A program made the translations under genes and the position numbers. Positions 32,965-42,113 of a stretch of 64,000 nt of DNA are shown piece by piece. The stretch comes from CAWDCV01 sp963728125 (GTDB lineage: Bacteria > Actinomycetota > Actinomycetes > CAWDCV01). Position 1 is the stretch's first letter; each line of letters begins with the position of its first letter. The stretch is from positions 434,001 to 498,000 of the forward strand of contig CAVSIZ010000019.1 of assembly GCA_963728125.1 (NCBI GenBank), written 5' to 3'. The notes below the pieces were generated by a model. The model did no database searches and had not been told where the DNA came from. It saw nothing but the letters and a program-made list of their open reading frames with translations.

Positions 32965-34298
32965 GAGCGATGCCTGGCCAGGGCGCGATCGATCATCGCG
33001 TCAGCGCTGCCGAGGTAGTCGCTCGGGTCGAACAGCTTGCGTACGCCGTCGACGCCGAGCGCCTCGGTCACCGGCGGCATGTCGAGCAGCACGTCGACGA
33101 GCGGTCGCCCATCTGCCATTGCGATCTTGCTCGCCTCCTCGACGAGATCGTGCGCCTTCAGACGACCGAGAGTCGGCTGCAGCGCGGTGCTCATGCGTTC
33201 GGCGAGCAGCAATCCGCCAGTGCGGTCGAGGTTTGCGCGCATGGCATCGCCATCGACGACCAGCGTGCGCAGTGACTCGGCGAGCCACGACACCGCCGCC
33301 CCACCGGTAATCAGAAGTTCGCGCAACGGTCGCCATTCGGCGTGCCAGGCGCCCGCAGCGCGCTCGTGCTCCTGTGGCATCGCGGTGAGCAGCGTCGCCG
33401 CCAAGCCCGGCGTCTGCGCCGCCGCCGCTCGGGCAGCGATGGCGGCCACCGGGTTGCGCTTGTGCGGAAGCGTCGACGACCCACCACGGCCGGAAGCGAC
33501 CTCGGCTACCTCGCCCACTTCGGTCTGCGCCAGCAGCGTGATGTCGAGCGCCACCTTTCCCGCGACACCAGCAGCCACGGCGACCGGCAAAACCGCCTCG
33601 ATGAGGGGCAGCCGGTTCGTATGCCACGACAGCGCTGGGTCAGCCAGCCCGAGCAGCCGTGCATAGGCGTCCACGACTGCTAACCCGTCGGCGCCCAGAG
33701 AGGCAAGCGTTCCGGCCGCACCACCCAATTGCGCGGGCAGCGTTGCTGCTGCGTCGTCTACGGCGTTGGCGGCGTCATGCAGCGCCCACAGCCAACCGGC
33801 GGCCTTGAGCCCGAACGTCGTCGGCAGCGCCTGCTGCAGCAGCGTGCGGCCCGCCATTAGCGTGCCGCGGTGCTCGTCCGCGAGTCCGGCGGCAACGTCG
33901 GCGGCGGATCGCAGGTCCTGCTCGATGGCGCCCAACGCGTCGCGCAGCACCAGCGCCGTCGCGGTGTCGAGGACGTCCTGGCTGGTCGCGCCGTAGTGGA
34001 CCCACCCGGCCGCCTCGTCGCCCGCCGCCTCTCGTACGCGAGCGGTGAGCGCACGGACCAGGGGAACGACCGGGTTGCCCGCTCCGACGGCATCGCGGCC
34101 GAGAGCAGCGGGATCGAATGCCGACGCATCGGCAGCGGCGGCGGCGATCGCCGCGGCCACGTCTGCCGGCGCGATCCCAACCTCGGCTTCGGCAGCGGCC
34201 AACGCCACCTCGGCCGCGAGCATCGCGCCTATGTAGGCGTCGTCGGCCACCAGCTCCGGCACCGAGCCGCGAGTGAGGACTCCGTCGAAGAGGTTCAC
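32961..34298 (-). CDS. pcaB: 3-carboxy-cis,cis-muconate cycloisomerase (445 aa)
   Basis: Fumarase/aspartase superfamily enzyme. The superfamily signature GGSSTLPHKRNP is intact, with HYGATSQDVLDTA as the first active-site block. It lactonises 3-carboxymuconate, the product of PcaGH. The GTG at 34298 (GTGA overlap with pcaG) begins the family-typical NLFDGVLTRG; 100 codons of open frame upstream are antisense-frame noise. Confidence 0.93.
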   Translation of the reverse strand: MNLFDGVLTRGSVPELVADDAYIGAMLAAEVALAAAEAEVGIAPADVAAAIAAAAADASAFDPAALGRDAVGAGNPVVPLVRALTARVREAAGDEAAGWVHYGATSQDVLDTATALVLRDALGAIEQDLRSAADVAAGLADEHRGTLMAGRTLLQQALPTTFGLKAAGWLWALHDAANAVDDAAATLPAQLGGAAGTLASLGADGLAVVDAYARLLGLADPALSWHTNRLPLIEAVLPVAVAAGVAGKVALDITLLAQTEVGEVAEVASGRGGSSTLPHKRNPVAAIAARAAAAQTPGLAATLLTAMPQEHERAAGAWHAEWRPLRELLITGGAAVSWLAESLRTLVVDGDAMRANLDRTGGLLLAERMSTALQPTLGRLKAHDLVEEASKIAMADGRPLVDVLLDMPPVTEALGVDGVRKLFDPSDYLGSADAMIDRALARHRS

Positions 34299-34855
34299 AC
34301 TGCGAAGAACACGGTCTCGTCCTCGCCCTGCAGCCGCAGGTCGAGCTGGTAGCCAGTGTCCGTGGGCTGCGCAATGAGCGTGTCGCGCCGGTCTGCCGGT
34401 ACGGCGGCGAGGACCGGGTCGGCCGCGTTCAACTCGGGCTCGTCGCCGAAGTAGATCCGAGTCACCACCCGATCGAGCAGGCCGCGGGCAAAGATCGACA
34501 CATCGATGTGTGGCGCGAGGAGGGAGCCATCGGACGCCGGGACCGGACCGGGCTTGAGCGTGCGGATCGTCCACGATCCATCCGGCGCCGTCGGGCACCT
34601 GCCGAATCCCCGGAACTCTTCACGGCGTACTGCTCCCCGCGGATCGTCAGGATGGTCGAAGCGGCCGTCTGGATCGGCCTGCCAGGTCTCGATCAGCCCA
34701 TCCGGGACAACTGCGCCATTGCCGTCGAACAGAAGACCGGAGATCCGGATTGCCCCCGGCGTGCCCTTTGGCACCACGTCCGACCCGTCCGGCCACAGCA
34801 GCCCGATAGCGAGGTACGGCCCGACAGTCTGGGACGGCGACAGTCCGAGACTCAC
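34295..34855 (-). CDS. pcaG: Protocatechuate 3,4-dioxygenase alpha subunit (186 aa)
   Basis: Alpha subunit of the intradiol dioxygenase: SPSQTVGPYLAIGL start, then LIETWQADPDGRFDHP and the end block DLRLQGEDETVFF. Alpha subunits lack the complete Fe ligand set, which lies in PcaH. ATG at 34855 overlaps pcaH by 4 nt. Confidence 0.93.
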   Translation of the reverse strand: MSLGLSPSQTVGPYLAIGLLWPDGSDVVPKGTPGAIRISGLLFDGNGAVVPDGLIETWQADPDGRFDHPDDPRGAVRREEFRGFGRCPTAPDGSWTIRTLKPGPVPASDGSLLAPHIDVSIFARGLLDRVVTRIYFGDEPELNAADPVLAAVPADRRDTLIAQPTDTGYQLDLRLQGEDETVFFAV

Positions 34856-35592
34856 TCGTCATCGACCTCGCTCTCGAACGGCGTGGCGTCGCGCCCCCGC
34901 AGCACGATGTCCCACGAGAAGGCGAGCGCCCAGTCGGGCTCGGTCTGCTCCAGCGAGAAGCTGCTGACCAATCGTTCGCGGCCCTCGGGATCGGGGATGC
35001 TGTTCATGATCGGGTCGTACGGGAAGAGTGGGTCGTCGGGGAAGTACATCTGCGTGACGAGGCGCTGCACGAACGCGCGCCCGAACAGCGAGAAGTGGAT
35101 ATGCGCCGGGCGCCAGGCGTTGTAGTGATTGCTCCATGGGTACGCGCCGGGCTTGATCGTCGTAAATCGATACCGGCCCTCGCTGTCGGTCATGGTGCGA
35201 CCGAGCCCGGAGAAGTTCGCGTCGAGCGGTGCCGGCCACCGGTCGACCTCGTGCCGGTAGCGACCCGCGGCGTTGGCCTGCCAGATCTCGATGAGCGTGT
35301 CCGGGACGGCGCGGCCGTCGCTGTCGAGCACCCGGCCGCTGACGATGATGCGCTGCCCGATCGGCTCGTAGTCGTGTTGCTGGGTGAGATCGGAATCCAG
35401 TGGCACGACGCGTTCCTGCCCGAGCAGCGGCCCGGTGACCTCCGTCAGTTCCTGCCGCAGGGCGAGCGGCGGCTGCGACGGCGACCGGGACACGGTCGAG
35501 CGATAGTCGGGGAACAGGTGCGGCGGGTGCACATCCGCCGGCAGGGGATAGTGCGGGAGCGACAGGCCGCTTCGTGACTCCGTCGCCGTCAC
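34852..35592 (-). CDS. pcaH: Protocatechuate 3,4-dioxygenase beta subunit (246 aa)
   Basis: Catalytic subunit. The Fe(III) ligands are in place: the tyrosines of AAGRYRHE and KPGAYPW, and the histidines of WRPAHIHFS, where HIH supplies two. It cleaves protocatechuate between its two hydroxyls. The start is GTG at 35592. Upstream, 79 nt separate it from pcaJ, the largest gap in the pca operon, and copy C of the 59-nt palindromic repeat fills most of it. Confidence 0.94.
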   Translation of the reverse strand: MTATESRSGLSLPHYPLPADVHPPHLFPDYRSTVSRSPSQPPLALRQELTEVTGPLLGQERVVPLDSDLTQQHDYEPIGQRIIVSGRVLDSDGRAVPDTLIEIWQANAAGRYRHEVDRWPAPLDANFSGLGRTMTDSEGRYRFTTIKPGAYPWSNHYNAWRPAHIHFSLFGRAFVQRLVTQMYFPDDPLFPYDPIMNSIPDPEGRERLVSSFSLEQTEPDWALAFSWDIVLRGRDATPFESEVDDE

Positions 35593-35602
35593 GAGAACTC
35601 AG

Positions 35603-35661
35603 CTCCGACAACGGATGGAGTTCTGACCACCAGCGCGCCGAAATTACATCCGTTGTTGGAG
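35603..35661 (+). repeat. 59-nt palindromic repeat, copy C
   Basis: Ends CTCCGACAACGGATG and CATCCGTTGTTGGAG are inverted repeats with one mismatch over 15 bp. It lies between pcaJ and pcaH inside the operon and can fold as a strong hairpin in the mRNA, so it may split or tune expression between the CoA-transferase/thiolase genes and the dioxygenase genes. Confidence 0.85.
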
Positions 35662-35671
35662 ATGTTGGTGG

Positions 35672-36448
35672 TCATGCGGCGCCCTCCTTCGCAGATCCTC
35701 GACCAGTGAGTCCACGAAGCACGCGCAGCTCCTCGTCGGTGGGCGCCGGTGTGGTGTCGAGCTCGTCCGCGACCCGCAACTCCCAGCCGGTCTTCGCTCG
35801 GGCCGTGTCGACGTCCACGCCCGGGTGAACGGCCACCAGGGTGAGTTCGCGGGTCTCGGGGTCGGGTTCGAGGACGCCGAGATCGGTAATCACCCGGGTG
35901 GGTCCTGCGCCGCGCAGGCCCAGCCGCTCGCGGTCGCCCGGACCGCTGCCGTACCCCACCGACGTTACGAACTCCAGGCGTTCGACGAACGTACGCGGCG
36001 ATTGGCGGACGATGATGTTGACCTCGCGGCACGACGCGGCGATCTCGGGCGCGCCGCCTGCGCCGGGTAGTCGCACCTTGGGGTGGGCGTAGTCGCCGCC
36101 GATGACCGTCGTGTTGATGTTGCCGTAGCGGTCGAGCTGCGCTGCGCCAAGGAAGCCGAGGTCGATGCGCCCAGGCTGCAGCCAGTAGTTGAACATCTCG
36201 GGCACGCTGACAACAACGTCTGCGGTGGTGGCCAAGATCCCGTCGCCGATCGACAGCGGCAGCTGGTTCGGCTTTGCGCCGATGGGACCCGACTCGTAGA
36301 TCAGCACCAGGTTCGGCGCATGCAGCCGCCGCGCCAGGTTGGCCGCGGTGGACGGCAGCCCGATGCCGACGAAGCACGCCGCTCCGTCCCGCAGCGACCG
36401 TGCCGCGGCGACGGTCATCATCTCGTCGGCGGTCCATTCCGCACTCAT
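35672..36448 (-). CDS. pcaJ: 3-oxoadipate CoA-transferase subunit B (258 aa)
   Basis: Beta subunit of a family I CoA-transferase. Motifs GIGLPSTAANLA, ESGPIGAKP (the catalytic Glu is in this segment in the family) and GGDYAHPKVRLPGAGGAP are present. It transfers CoA from succinyl-CoA to beta-ketoadipate together with PcaI. ATG at 36448 overlaps pcaI by 4 nt; the frame upstream to 36991 is noise. Beta subunits of this long actinobacterial type are about this size. Confidence 0.92.
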   Translation of the reverse strand: MSAEWTADEMMTVAAARSLRDGAACFVGIGLPSTAANLARRLHAPNLVLIYESGPIGAKPNQLPLSIGDGILATTADVVVSVPEMFNYWLQPGRIDLGFLGAAQLDRYGNINTTVIGGDYAHPKVRLPGAGGAPEIAASCREVNIIVRQSPRTFVERLEFVTSVGYGSGPGDRERLGLRGAGPTRVITDLGVLEPDPETRELTLVAVHPGVDVDTARAKTGWELRVADELDTTPAPTDEELRVLRGLTGRGSAKEGAA

Positions 36449-37266
36449 CCGCGGCTCCCCGCGGGCTCGAGCACGGTCTCTTCGAGCCACTCGGTGAACC
36501 GGTCGCGGTCGCGGCTGATGGCGTCCCACTCCTGGTAGTAGGCGTTGTCCCGGTCGTAGTAGTCCTGCGCGTACGAAGGATGTGCTCCACGCGGCACCTC
36601 GGCCACGGCGGTCACCGCCCACGACGGCAGGATCACGTCGCCGGGACGCCGCTCGAGGGTGTCGACGATCTCCTCGACGGTGACGAGGGAGCGTCGGGCA
36701 GCGAGCAGCGCCTCCTTCTGCGTGCCGACGATGCCCCACAGCTGAACGGTTCCGGCGCGATCGGCTCGCTGCGCGTGGATGACGGTGACATCTGGGTTCA
36801 TGGCGGGTACGGCGGTCAGCACCTCGCCGGTGAAGGGACATGTCACCGGGCGGATCGTCGGGTTGACCTCGGGCAGGTCGGTGCCGACATACCCGCGCAG
36901 CACCGCGAACGGCAGGCCGGACGCGCCAGCGATGTACCTGTTGGCCATGCCGGCGTGAGAGTGCTCCTCGATCTCCAGCGGCTGCGGCCACCCGTTCTCG
37001 ACCGCGTCGCGGAAGCGGTGCAGCGACCCGACGCCGGGATTGCCACCCCAGGAGAAGATCAGCTTCCGCGCGCAGCCGGCGCCGATCAGCTGGTCATAGA
37101 CGATGTCCGGAGTCATCCGGACGAGGGTCAAGTCACGCCGCCCCTGCCTGATGATCTCCTGCCCTGCGGCCACCGGGATGAGGTGCGTGAACCCTTCCAG
37201 CGCGACCGTGTCCCCGTCGTGCACCAGGTCGAAAACCGCATCCTGGAGCGTGAGGATGCGAGCCAT
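36445..37266 (-). CDS. pcaI: 3-oxoadipate CoA-transferase subunit A (273 aa)
   Basis: Alpha subunit with HDGDTVALEGFTHLIPVAAG near the start and the glycine-rich SWGGNPGVGSLHRF. The protein is longer than PcaI of proteobacteria but matches the actinobacterial type. ATG at 37266 (MARILTLQDA) overlaps the thiolase stop as TGATG; the earlier frame to 37314 was rejected as it lacks a ribosome site. Confidence 0.92.
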   Translation of the reverse strand: MARILTLQDAVFDLVHDGDTVALEGFTHLIPVAAGQEIIRQGRRDLTLVRMTPDIVYDQLIGAGCARKLIFSWGGNPGVGSLHRFRDAVENGWPQPLEIEEHSHAGMANRYIAGASGLPFAVLRGYVGTDLPEVNPTIRPVTCPFTGEVLTAVPAMNPDVTVIHAQRADRAGTVQLWGIVGTQKEALLAARRSLVTVEEIVDTLERRPGDVILPSWAVTAVAEVPRGAHPSYAQDYYDRDNAYYQEWDAISRDRDRFTEWLEETVLEPAGSRG

Positions 37267-38465
37267 CAGGGCGCCTCGAGCAGGACCGCGATGCCCTGCC
37301 CGACCCCGATGCACATCGTCGCCACCGCGCGTTGTCCGTCGCGGTCGCCCAGCTCCAGCGCAGCCGCGAGCGCGAGCCGAGCGCCGCTGGCGCCGAGCGG
37401 GTGCCCCAACGCGATCGCGCCACCGTTCGGATTGACCTGCTCGGCGTCGTCAGGCAGACCCAGTCCGCGCAGCACGGCGAGCGCTTGGGACGCGAACGCC
37501 TCGTTGAGCTCGACGACATCAATGTCGTCGATGTCGAGCCCGGCGCGATCGAGCAGCTTTCGGGTAGCGGGCTCGGGACCAATGCCCATGATCCGCGGTG
37601 GTACGCCGACAGCCGCAGCTGCCGAGATGCGCGCCAGCGGCGTCAGGCCGTACTGCGCCACCGCCCGCTCCGACGCGACCAGCAGGGCAGCGGCGCCGTC
37701 GTTGACGCCGGAGGAGTTGCCGGCCGTGACCGAGCCACCGGGGAACAGCGGGCGGAGCCGAGATAGCGCCTCGATCGACGTCTCGCGTGGGTGCTCATCA
37801 CGGTCGACGACAACGGGGTCGCCCTTGCGCTGAGGCACCGGCACGCTCGTGATCTCGCGCGCCAGCCGCCCGTTCGCCATCGCCTTTGCGGCACGCTCCT
37901 GCGAGCGCAGCGCGAACAGATCCTGATCCTCGCGGGATACGTCGAATTCTCGAGCAACGTTCTCCGCTGTCTGCGGCATCGAGTCGGTGTCGTGCAGCTC
38001 CTGCATGCGCGGGTTGATGAACCGCCAACCGATCGTCGTGTCATGAATCTCGTGGGAGCGAGAAAATGCCGAGGCTGCCTTCGGGATCACGAACGGCGCT
38101 CGCGACATCGACTCCACGCCGCCCGCAACCATCAGGTCAGCATCGCCCGCGCGGACTGCGCGCGCCGCGACCGCAAGCGAATCGAGACTGGAGCCACAGA
38201 GCCGGTTGACCGTGCTGCCGGACACCTCCGTGGGCAGCCCGGCGAGCAGCCAGGCCATCCGGGCGACGTTGCGGTTGTCCTCACCGGCCTGGTTCGCGCA
38301 GCCGAAGACCACGTCGTCGATCGCCGACCAGTCGACGTCGGGCAGTCGGTCAGCGAGGGCACGCAGCACGTGCGCCGCGAGGTCGTCGGGACGCACCGGC
38401 GCCAGCGCGCCGCCGTACCGCCCGAAGGGCGTTCGTATCCCGTCGACGAGGAATGCCGTCGTCAT
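37266..38465 (-). CDS. pcaF: 3-oxoadipyl-CoA thiolase (399 aa)
   Basis: Thiolase II-type enzyme giving succinyl-CoA and acetyl-CoA. Active-site Cys in NRLCGSSLDSLAVAA, the His of NPNGGAIALGHPLGASGAR and the C-terminal Cys/Gly block CIGVGQGIAVLLE are intact. ATG at 38465 has GAGGAG directly upstream. First gene of the pca operon. Only 32 nt separate it from the divergent nucleosidase gene, so both promoters must overlap; no regulator gene (PcaR/IclR type) is adjacent. Confidence 0.93.
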   Translation of the reverse strand: MTTAFLVDGIRTPFGRYGGALAPVRPDDLAAHVLRALADRLPDVDWSAIDDVVFGCANQAGEDNRNVARMAWLLAGLPTEVSGSTVNRLCGSSLDSLAVAARAVRAGDADLMVAGGVESMSRAPFVIPKAASAFSRSHEIHDTTIGWRFINPRMQELHDTDSMPQTAENVAREFDVSREDQDLFALRSQERAAKAMANGRLAREITSVPVPQRKGDPVVVDRDEHPRETSIEALSRLRPLFPGGSVTAGNSSGVNDGAAALLVASERAVAQYGLTPLARISAAAAVGVPPRIMGIGPEPATRKLLDRAGLDIDDIDVVELNEAFASQALAVLRGLGLPDDAEQVNPNGGAIALGHPLGASGARLALAAALELGDRDGQRAVATMCIGVGQGIAVLLEAP

Positions 38466-38497
38466 CTGCTCCTCCACGTCGACCCTAGGGTTACCTG

Positions 38498-39073
38498 GTG
38501 ACTCGCCGGCGTTTCCTGGTCGTGGCGGCCACCGAGGCCGAGGCTGCCTACGTACCGAGTGAGCTGCGGCTGACAATCACGGGCCTGGGCAAGACGGCGG
38601 CCGCCGTCGGGACTGCCCAGGCACTGGCCGGTGCCGACCTGGAGAGCGTCACCGTGGTGAACGTCGGAACCGCAGGTGCGCTGCGGGCGGGGTTGAGTGG
38701 GTTGCACGTGCCGGGCACTGTGCTCAACCACGACATGAACGCCGAGGTCATCCGGGCCCTCGGCTACGACCCCGAGGAGATGCTCGAGATCGACGGCGGA
38801 GACTCGACTGTGCTCGCTTCCGGCGACGTGTTCGTCGCGGACCCGGCAGTTCGAGATTCGCTCGCCCGGCGTGCCGACCTTGTGGACATGGAGGGCTACG
38901 CAGTGGCGTACGCGTGCCGACGCTTCGGTGTCCCCGTGCGCCTGGTCAAGCATGTCTCCGACAACGCTGACGAGGTCGCCCTGGACTGGCCCTCGCGCGT
39001 CGACCGCAGCGCGCAGGTGCTGGGCAGGTGGCTGGAGGAGCACTGTGGTCACGGCAGCGGCATCCCGACGTAG
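38498..39073 (+). CDS. Purine/MTA-SAH-type nucleoside phosphorylase-fold protein (191 aa)
   Basis: PNP/UDP phosphorylase superfamily: VVAATEAEAAYVP start, VVNVGTAGALRAGLSGLHVPG in the middle and VDMEGYAVAYACRRFGVP, the base/ribose-binding segment with the ME pair. Similar short proteins are annotated as nucleosidases. The start is GTG at 38498; a -10-like TAGGGT lies 6 nt upstream, so it may be leaderless. Its 3' end overlaps the 3' end of pobA by 25 nt. Confidence 0.82.
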   Translation: MTRRRFLVVAATEAEAAYVPSELRLTITGLGKTAAAVGTAQALAGADLESVTVVNVGTAGALRAGLSGLHVPGTVLNHDMNAEVIRALGYDPEEMLEIDGGDSTVLASGDVFVADPAVRDSLARRADLVDMEGYAVAYACRRFGVPVRLVKHVSDNADEVALDWPSRVDRSAQVLGRWLEEHCGHGSGIPT

Positions 39074-40218
39074 TTCTCCGCGAGGAAGCGCGATCCGGCT
39101 TCAGAACTGGTGACGGTCCGCAGCTCGGCGCTCTGCCGGTGCAGGTCGAAATCGCTGGCATCGGGGAATCGGTGCAGCATGCTGGTCATCCAGTAGGAGA
39201 AGTGCTGCGCGCGCCACACGCGAGGGAGCACCGTAGCGGTGTACGACTCCAACCCGTGGGTGTCGCCGGTGCGGTAGTAGTCGGTGAGTGCGCGACTGAG
39301 CACGTAGACGTCGGCCACGGCAAGGTTCATGCCCTTCGCGCCCGTCGGCGGAACCGTGTGGGCGGCATCACCCGCGATGAACAGACGGCCGTGCTGCATC
39401 GGTTCGCAAACAAAACTGCGGAACTGCAGTACCGACTTGGAGAAGATCGGCCCTTCGACCACATGCATGCCGTCGCCGGATGCGCGGATCGTCAACTCCT
39501 CCCAGATCCTGTCGTCGGGCCAGTCATCGACGGAGTCGGTCGGGTCGACCTGCAGGTACATCCGCTGCACGGTTGGGGAGCGCGTACTCACCAACGCGAA
39601 GCCGTGATCGTGATGGGCGTAGATCAGCTCGTCCGCGGTGGGCGGCGCCTCCGCGAGGATGCCGAACCAGGCGAACGGGTACTGGCGGAAGTACTGCGTG
39701 CGTACGTCCTCCGGGATCAGATAACGCGTTCGGGTCTGCGACCCATCGCACCCGGCAACGAAGTCGCACTCGAGGACCTGCTCCTCGCCGTCCTGCACGA
39801 ACCGGATGCGCGGCCGGTCGCTGGTCACGTCCTCTGCCGTCACGTCCGAGACGCCCAACCGGACATCGCCGCCCGCGGCCAGCCGGGCCGCGATCAGATC
39901 CTTGAGCACCTCGTGCTGGGCATAGACCGTGATGGATCGGCCGGTGAGCGCGCGGAAGTCGATGCGATGGGTCTCCCCGTCGAAGCGCAGGTAGATCCCG
40001 CCGTGCTCGGCGCCCTCCACCTTGAGCCGGTCGCCCAGGCCCGTCTCGACCAGCAGGTCGACGGTCCCGTTCTCGAGTACGCCGGCGCGGACGGTCTCCT
40101 CGATCGTCTGCCGGGTTCGAATGTCCAGCACCACCGAGTCGATGCCCTGCAGGTGCAGCAGATGCGACAGCAACAGTCCCGCCGGACCAGCCCCGATGAT
40201 GCCCACCTGCGTACGCAT
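39049..40218 (-). CDS. pobA: 4-hydroxybenzoate 3-monooxygenase (389 aa)
   Basis: FAD-dependent hydroxylase that makes protocatechuate for the pca genes. GxGxxG FAD motif IIGAGPAGLL, the DG motif CDFVAGCDGSQTRTR, and the GD motif LFIAGDAAHTVPPTGAKGMN are in place; YPFAWFGILAE is characteristic of PobA. Start ATG at 40218; the frame upstream belongs to antisense of the SDR gene. It sits last in the second aromatic operon, 7 nt after the SDR gene, not in the pca operon. Confidence 0.94.
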   Translation of the reverse strand: MRTQVGIIGAGPAGLLLSHLLHLQGIDSVVLDIRTRQTIEETVRAGVLENGTVDLLVETGLGDRLKVEGAEHGGIYLRFDGETHRIDFRALTGRSITVYAQHEVLKDLIAARLAAGGDVRLGVSDVTAEDVTSDRPRIRFVQDGEEQVLECDFVAGCDGSQTRTRYLIPEDVRTQYFRQYPFAWFGILAEAPPTADELIYAHHDHGFALVSTRSPTVQRMYLQVDPTDSVDDWPDDRIWEELTIRASGDGMHVVEGPIFSKSVLQFRSFVCEPMQHGRLFIAGDAAHTVPPTGAKGMNLAVADVYVLSRALTDYYRTGDTHGLESYTATVLPRVWRAQHFSYWMTSMLHRFPDASDFDLHRQSAELRTVTSSEAGSRFLAENYVGMPLP

Positions 40219-40225
40219 GGCACAC

Positions 40226-41161
40226 CTACTCGTTCTGCGGCGCTTCAGACGCCCGGCCCAACTCGCCGGCGGCCTCGAGCATGACGTACTCCTGGTGCTC
40301 CCGCAGTAGTCGGTCAAGGGCCTCATCGACAGAAGCGCCGGCATAGTCGTTCTCGGCAACAGTGGTGAGCCGGGACAGCAGTTCGTCGGAGAGCTGGATC
40401 TCGGGCATGGCTTGCGTCCTTTCGGGGCGGAGAAGTGCAGAGCGCAGCACATCAGAGATCGACTTGGCGCCGCCGTGTCCGGTCTGGCCTCCGTCGATCG
40501 GGATCTCCGCGCCGGAGATGAAGGACGCGGCGTCGGAGAGCAAAAAGGCGACGAGGCGAGCGACGTCCTCCGGCGTGCCGGGGTGACCGAGGGGGATGAG
40601 GGCGACGCTCGCGTCAAGGAAGTCTGGTGCTGCCGACGCGGTCATGGGTGTCTCGATGAAGCCCGGATGAATCGTGTTGACCCGGATTGCGGAGGGTCCG
40701 AGCTCCATCGCGGCGACCTGGGACAGCCCACGCAGCGCCCACTTACTGGCGGTATACGCAACGGGGTAGTGAGCGGTGAGCCCGGCGGCGGATCCGATGT
40801 TCACGACGGCACCGCCCGCCGACATCAGCGGGGCGAGCGCCTGAATGCCGAGTAGCGGCCCGACGAGGTTCACCGCGAGCACCCGCTGCACGTCTGCGAC
40901 TGCGACGTCCAGCAGCCTGGCGCGATGGGTGATGCCCGCGTTGTTCACCAGGCCGTGGACGATGCCGAACTCGGTGGCCAGGTCGTCGTGCAGTCGCGCC
41001 CAGTCCTTCTCGGACGTGACGTCGTGTGCCCGCACGTCAGGACCGGGCTGGACATCGAGAGCGACCACCGTGGCGCCCTCCGCGGCGCATGCAGCGGCTT
41101 GCGCTGCTCCCATGCCCTGGGCGGCGCCGGTGACCACCACAACTCTGCCCGAAAGGCTCAT
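40226..41161 (-). CDS. SDR dehydrogenase with an antitoxin-like C-terminal extension (311 aa)
   Basis: Residues 1-230 are a normal short-chain dehydrogenase: TGAAQGMGAAQ cofactor loop, NNAG, catalytic YTASK and PIDGGQTG. From about residue 252 a further 60 residues follow, opening MPEIQLSDELLSRL and containing DYAGASVDEALDRLLREHQE, a style seen in small ribbon-helix-helix-like antitoxins. The internal ATG has its own good ribosome site (GAAAGGACGC), so the tail may also be made separately. SDRs of this class normally end near 250 residues. ATGA overlap with the FAH gene upstream. Confidence 0.85.
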   Translation of the reverse strand: MSLSGRVVVVTGAAQGMGAAQAAACAAEGATVVALDVQPGPDVRAHDVTSEKDWARLHDDLATEFGIVHGLVNNAGITHRARLLDVAVADVQRVLAVNLVGPLLGIQALAPLMSAGGAVVNIGSAAGLTAHYPVAYTASKWALRGLSQVAAMELGPSAIRVNTIHPGFIETPMTASAAPDFLDASVALIPLGHPGTPEDVARLVAFLLSDAASFISGAEIPIDGGQTGHGGAKSISDVLRSALLRPERTQAMPEIQLSDELLSRLTTVAENDYAGASVDEALDRLLREHQEYVMLEAAGELGRASEAPQNE

Positions 41162-42111
41162 GTGCGCCGCTCCGCGAGCAGATGCCGTGCAGTCGCAATG
41201 GGGACGGGCGCGACTCCGGAGACGACGGTGCTGGTGAGCTCGCCGATTCCTTCCACAGCGAGGGTGACGACGTCGCCGGGTTGCAGCGGTGGTGGGACCT
41301 GCTCACCGTTGCGACCCCACAACTCAGCCAGACAACCGCCGTTCCCGCACGTGCCCGAGCCGAGGACGTCGCCCGGTCGGACCCAGGTGCCGCGGGAGGC
41401 GTAGGCGACCATCTCCTCGAAGGTCCAGCCCATGTGCGACAGCCGGTCGTGTCCGACCTGCTCACCATTGATGGACGCCGTCAACTCCAGATCGAGGAAG
41501 CCGTCGTCATTGCGGTACGACTCCAGCTCGTCCGCAGTGACCAGCCACGGGCCCAACGTCGTCGCGGTGTCCTTACCCTTCGCGGGTCCGAGCCCGACGC
41601 GCATCTCCGCCTGCTGCAGGTCCCGCGCGGACCAGTCGTTGAAGATGGTGTAGCCGACGATGACGTCGCGGGCCTCCTCAGGCGTCAGGTCGCGGCCAGG
41701 GCGGCCGATGACCGCGGCTACTTCCAGCTCGAAGTCGAGAAGTCGCGACCCGGGCGGCACCGGGACGTCGTCGGCAGGCCCGAGGATCGAGTAGGGGTTG
41801 CCGAAGTAGAACGTTGGTGCTGCGTACCACTGCTCCGGCACCCCGCTCGCGTTGTCGACGCTGCGTCGTACGCCCTCGACATGCTCCTCGAACGTCACGA
41901 AATCGCGAACGGTCGGCGGCAGTACCGGGGCGAGCAGTCGTACCTGCGACAGCGGTACGGGCGCCGAGCACGCGGCCAGCATCCGATCCTGGTCGGAGAT
42001 GTCGTCGAGAACGGCGAACAGGTCGATGCCTGAGGGCAGCGGATGGATCTGATCGTCGACGAGCACGGCGTGGCGGCGCTCGCCCGTGTCGTCGAACGCC
42101 GCAATCCGCAT
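41158..42111 (-). CDS. Fumarylacetoacetate hydrolase-family enzyme (317 aa)
   Basis: FAH-fold hydrolase/isomerase. The metal and catalytic blocks are present: ELEVAAVIGRPGRDL, GYTIFNDWSARDLQ, GKDTATTLGPWLV and GSGTCGNGGCLAELW. Such enzymes act on ring-cleavage products such as 2-hydroxymuconate or fumarylpyruvate derivatives. It is the second FAH-family gene in this operon; both probably act at different steps. ATG at 42111, 2 nt after the cyclase stop. Confidence 0.9.
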   Translation of the reverse strand: MRIAAFDDTGERRHAVLVDDQIHPLPSGIDLFAVLDDISDQDRMLAACSAPVPLSQVRLLAPVLPPTVRDFVTFEEHVEGVRRSVDNASGVPEQWYAAPTFYFGNPYSILGPADDVPVPPGSRLLDFELEVAAVIGRPGRDLTPEEARDVIVGYTIFNDWSARDLQQAEMRVGLGPAKGKDTATTLGPWLVTADELESYRNDDGFLDLELTASINGEQVGHDRLSHMGWTFEEMVAYASRGTWVRPGDVLGSGTCGNGGCLAELWGRNGEQVPPPLQPGDVVTLAVEGIGELTSTVVSGVAPVPIATARHLLAERRT

Positions 42112-42113
42112 GG

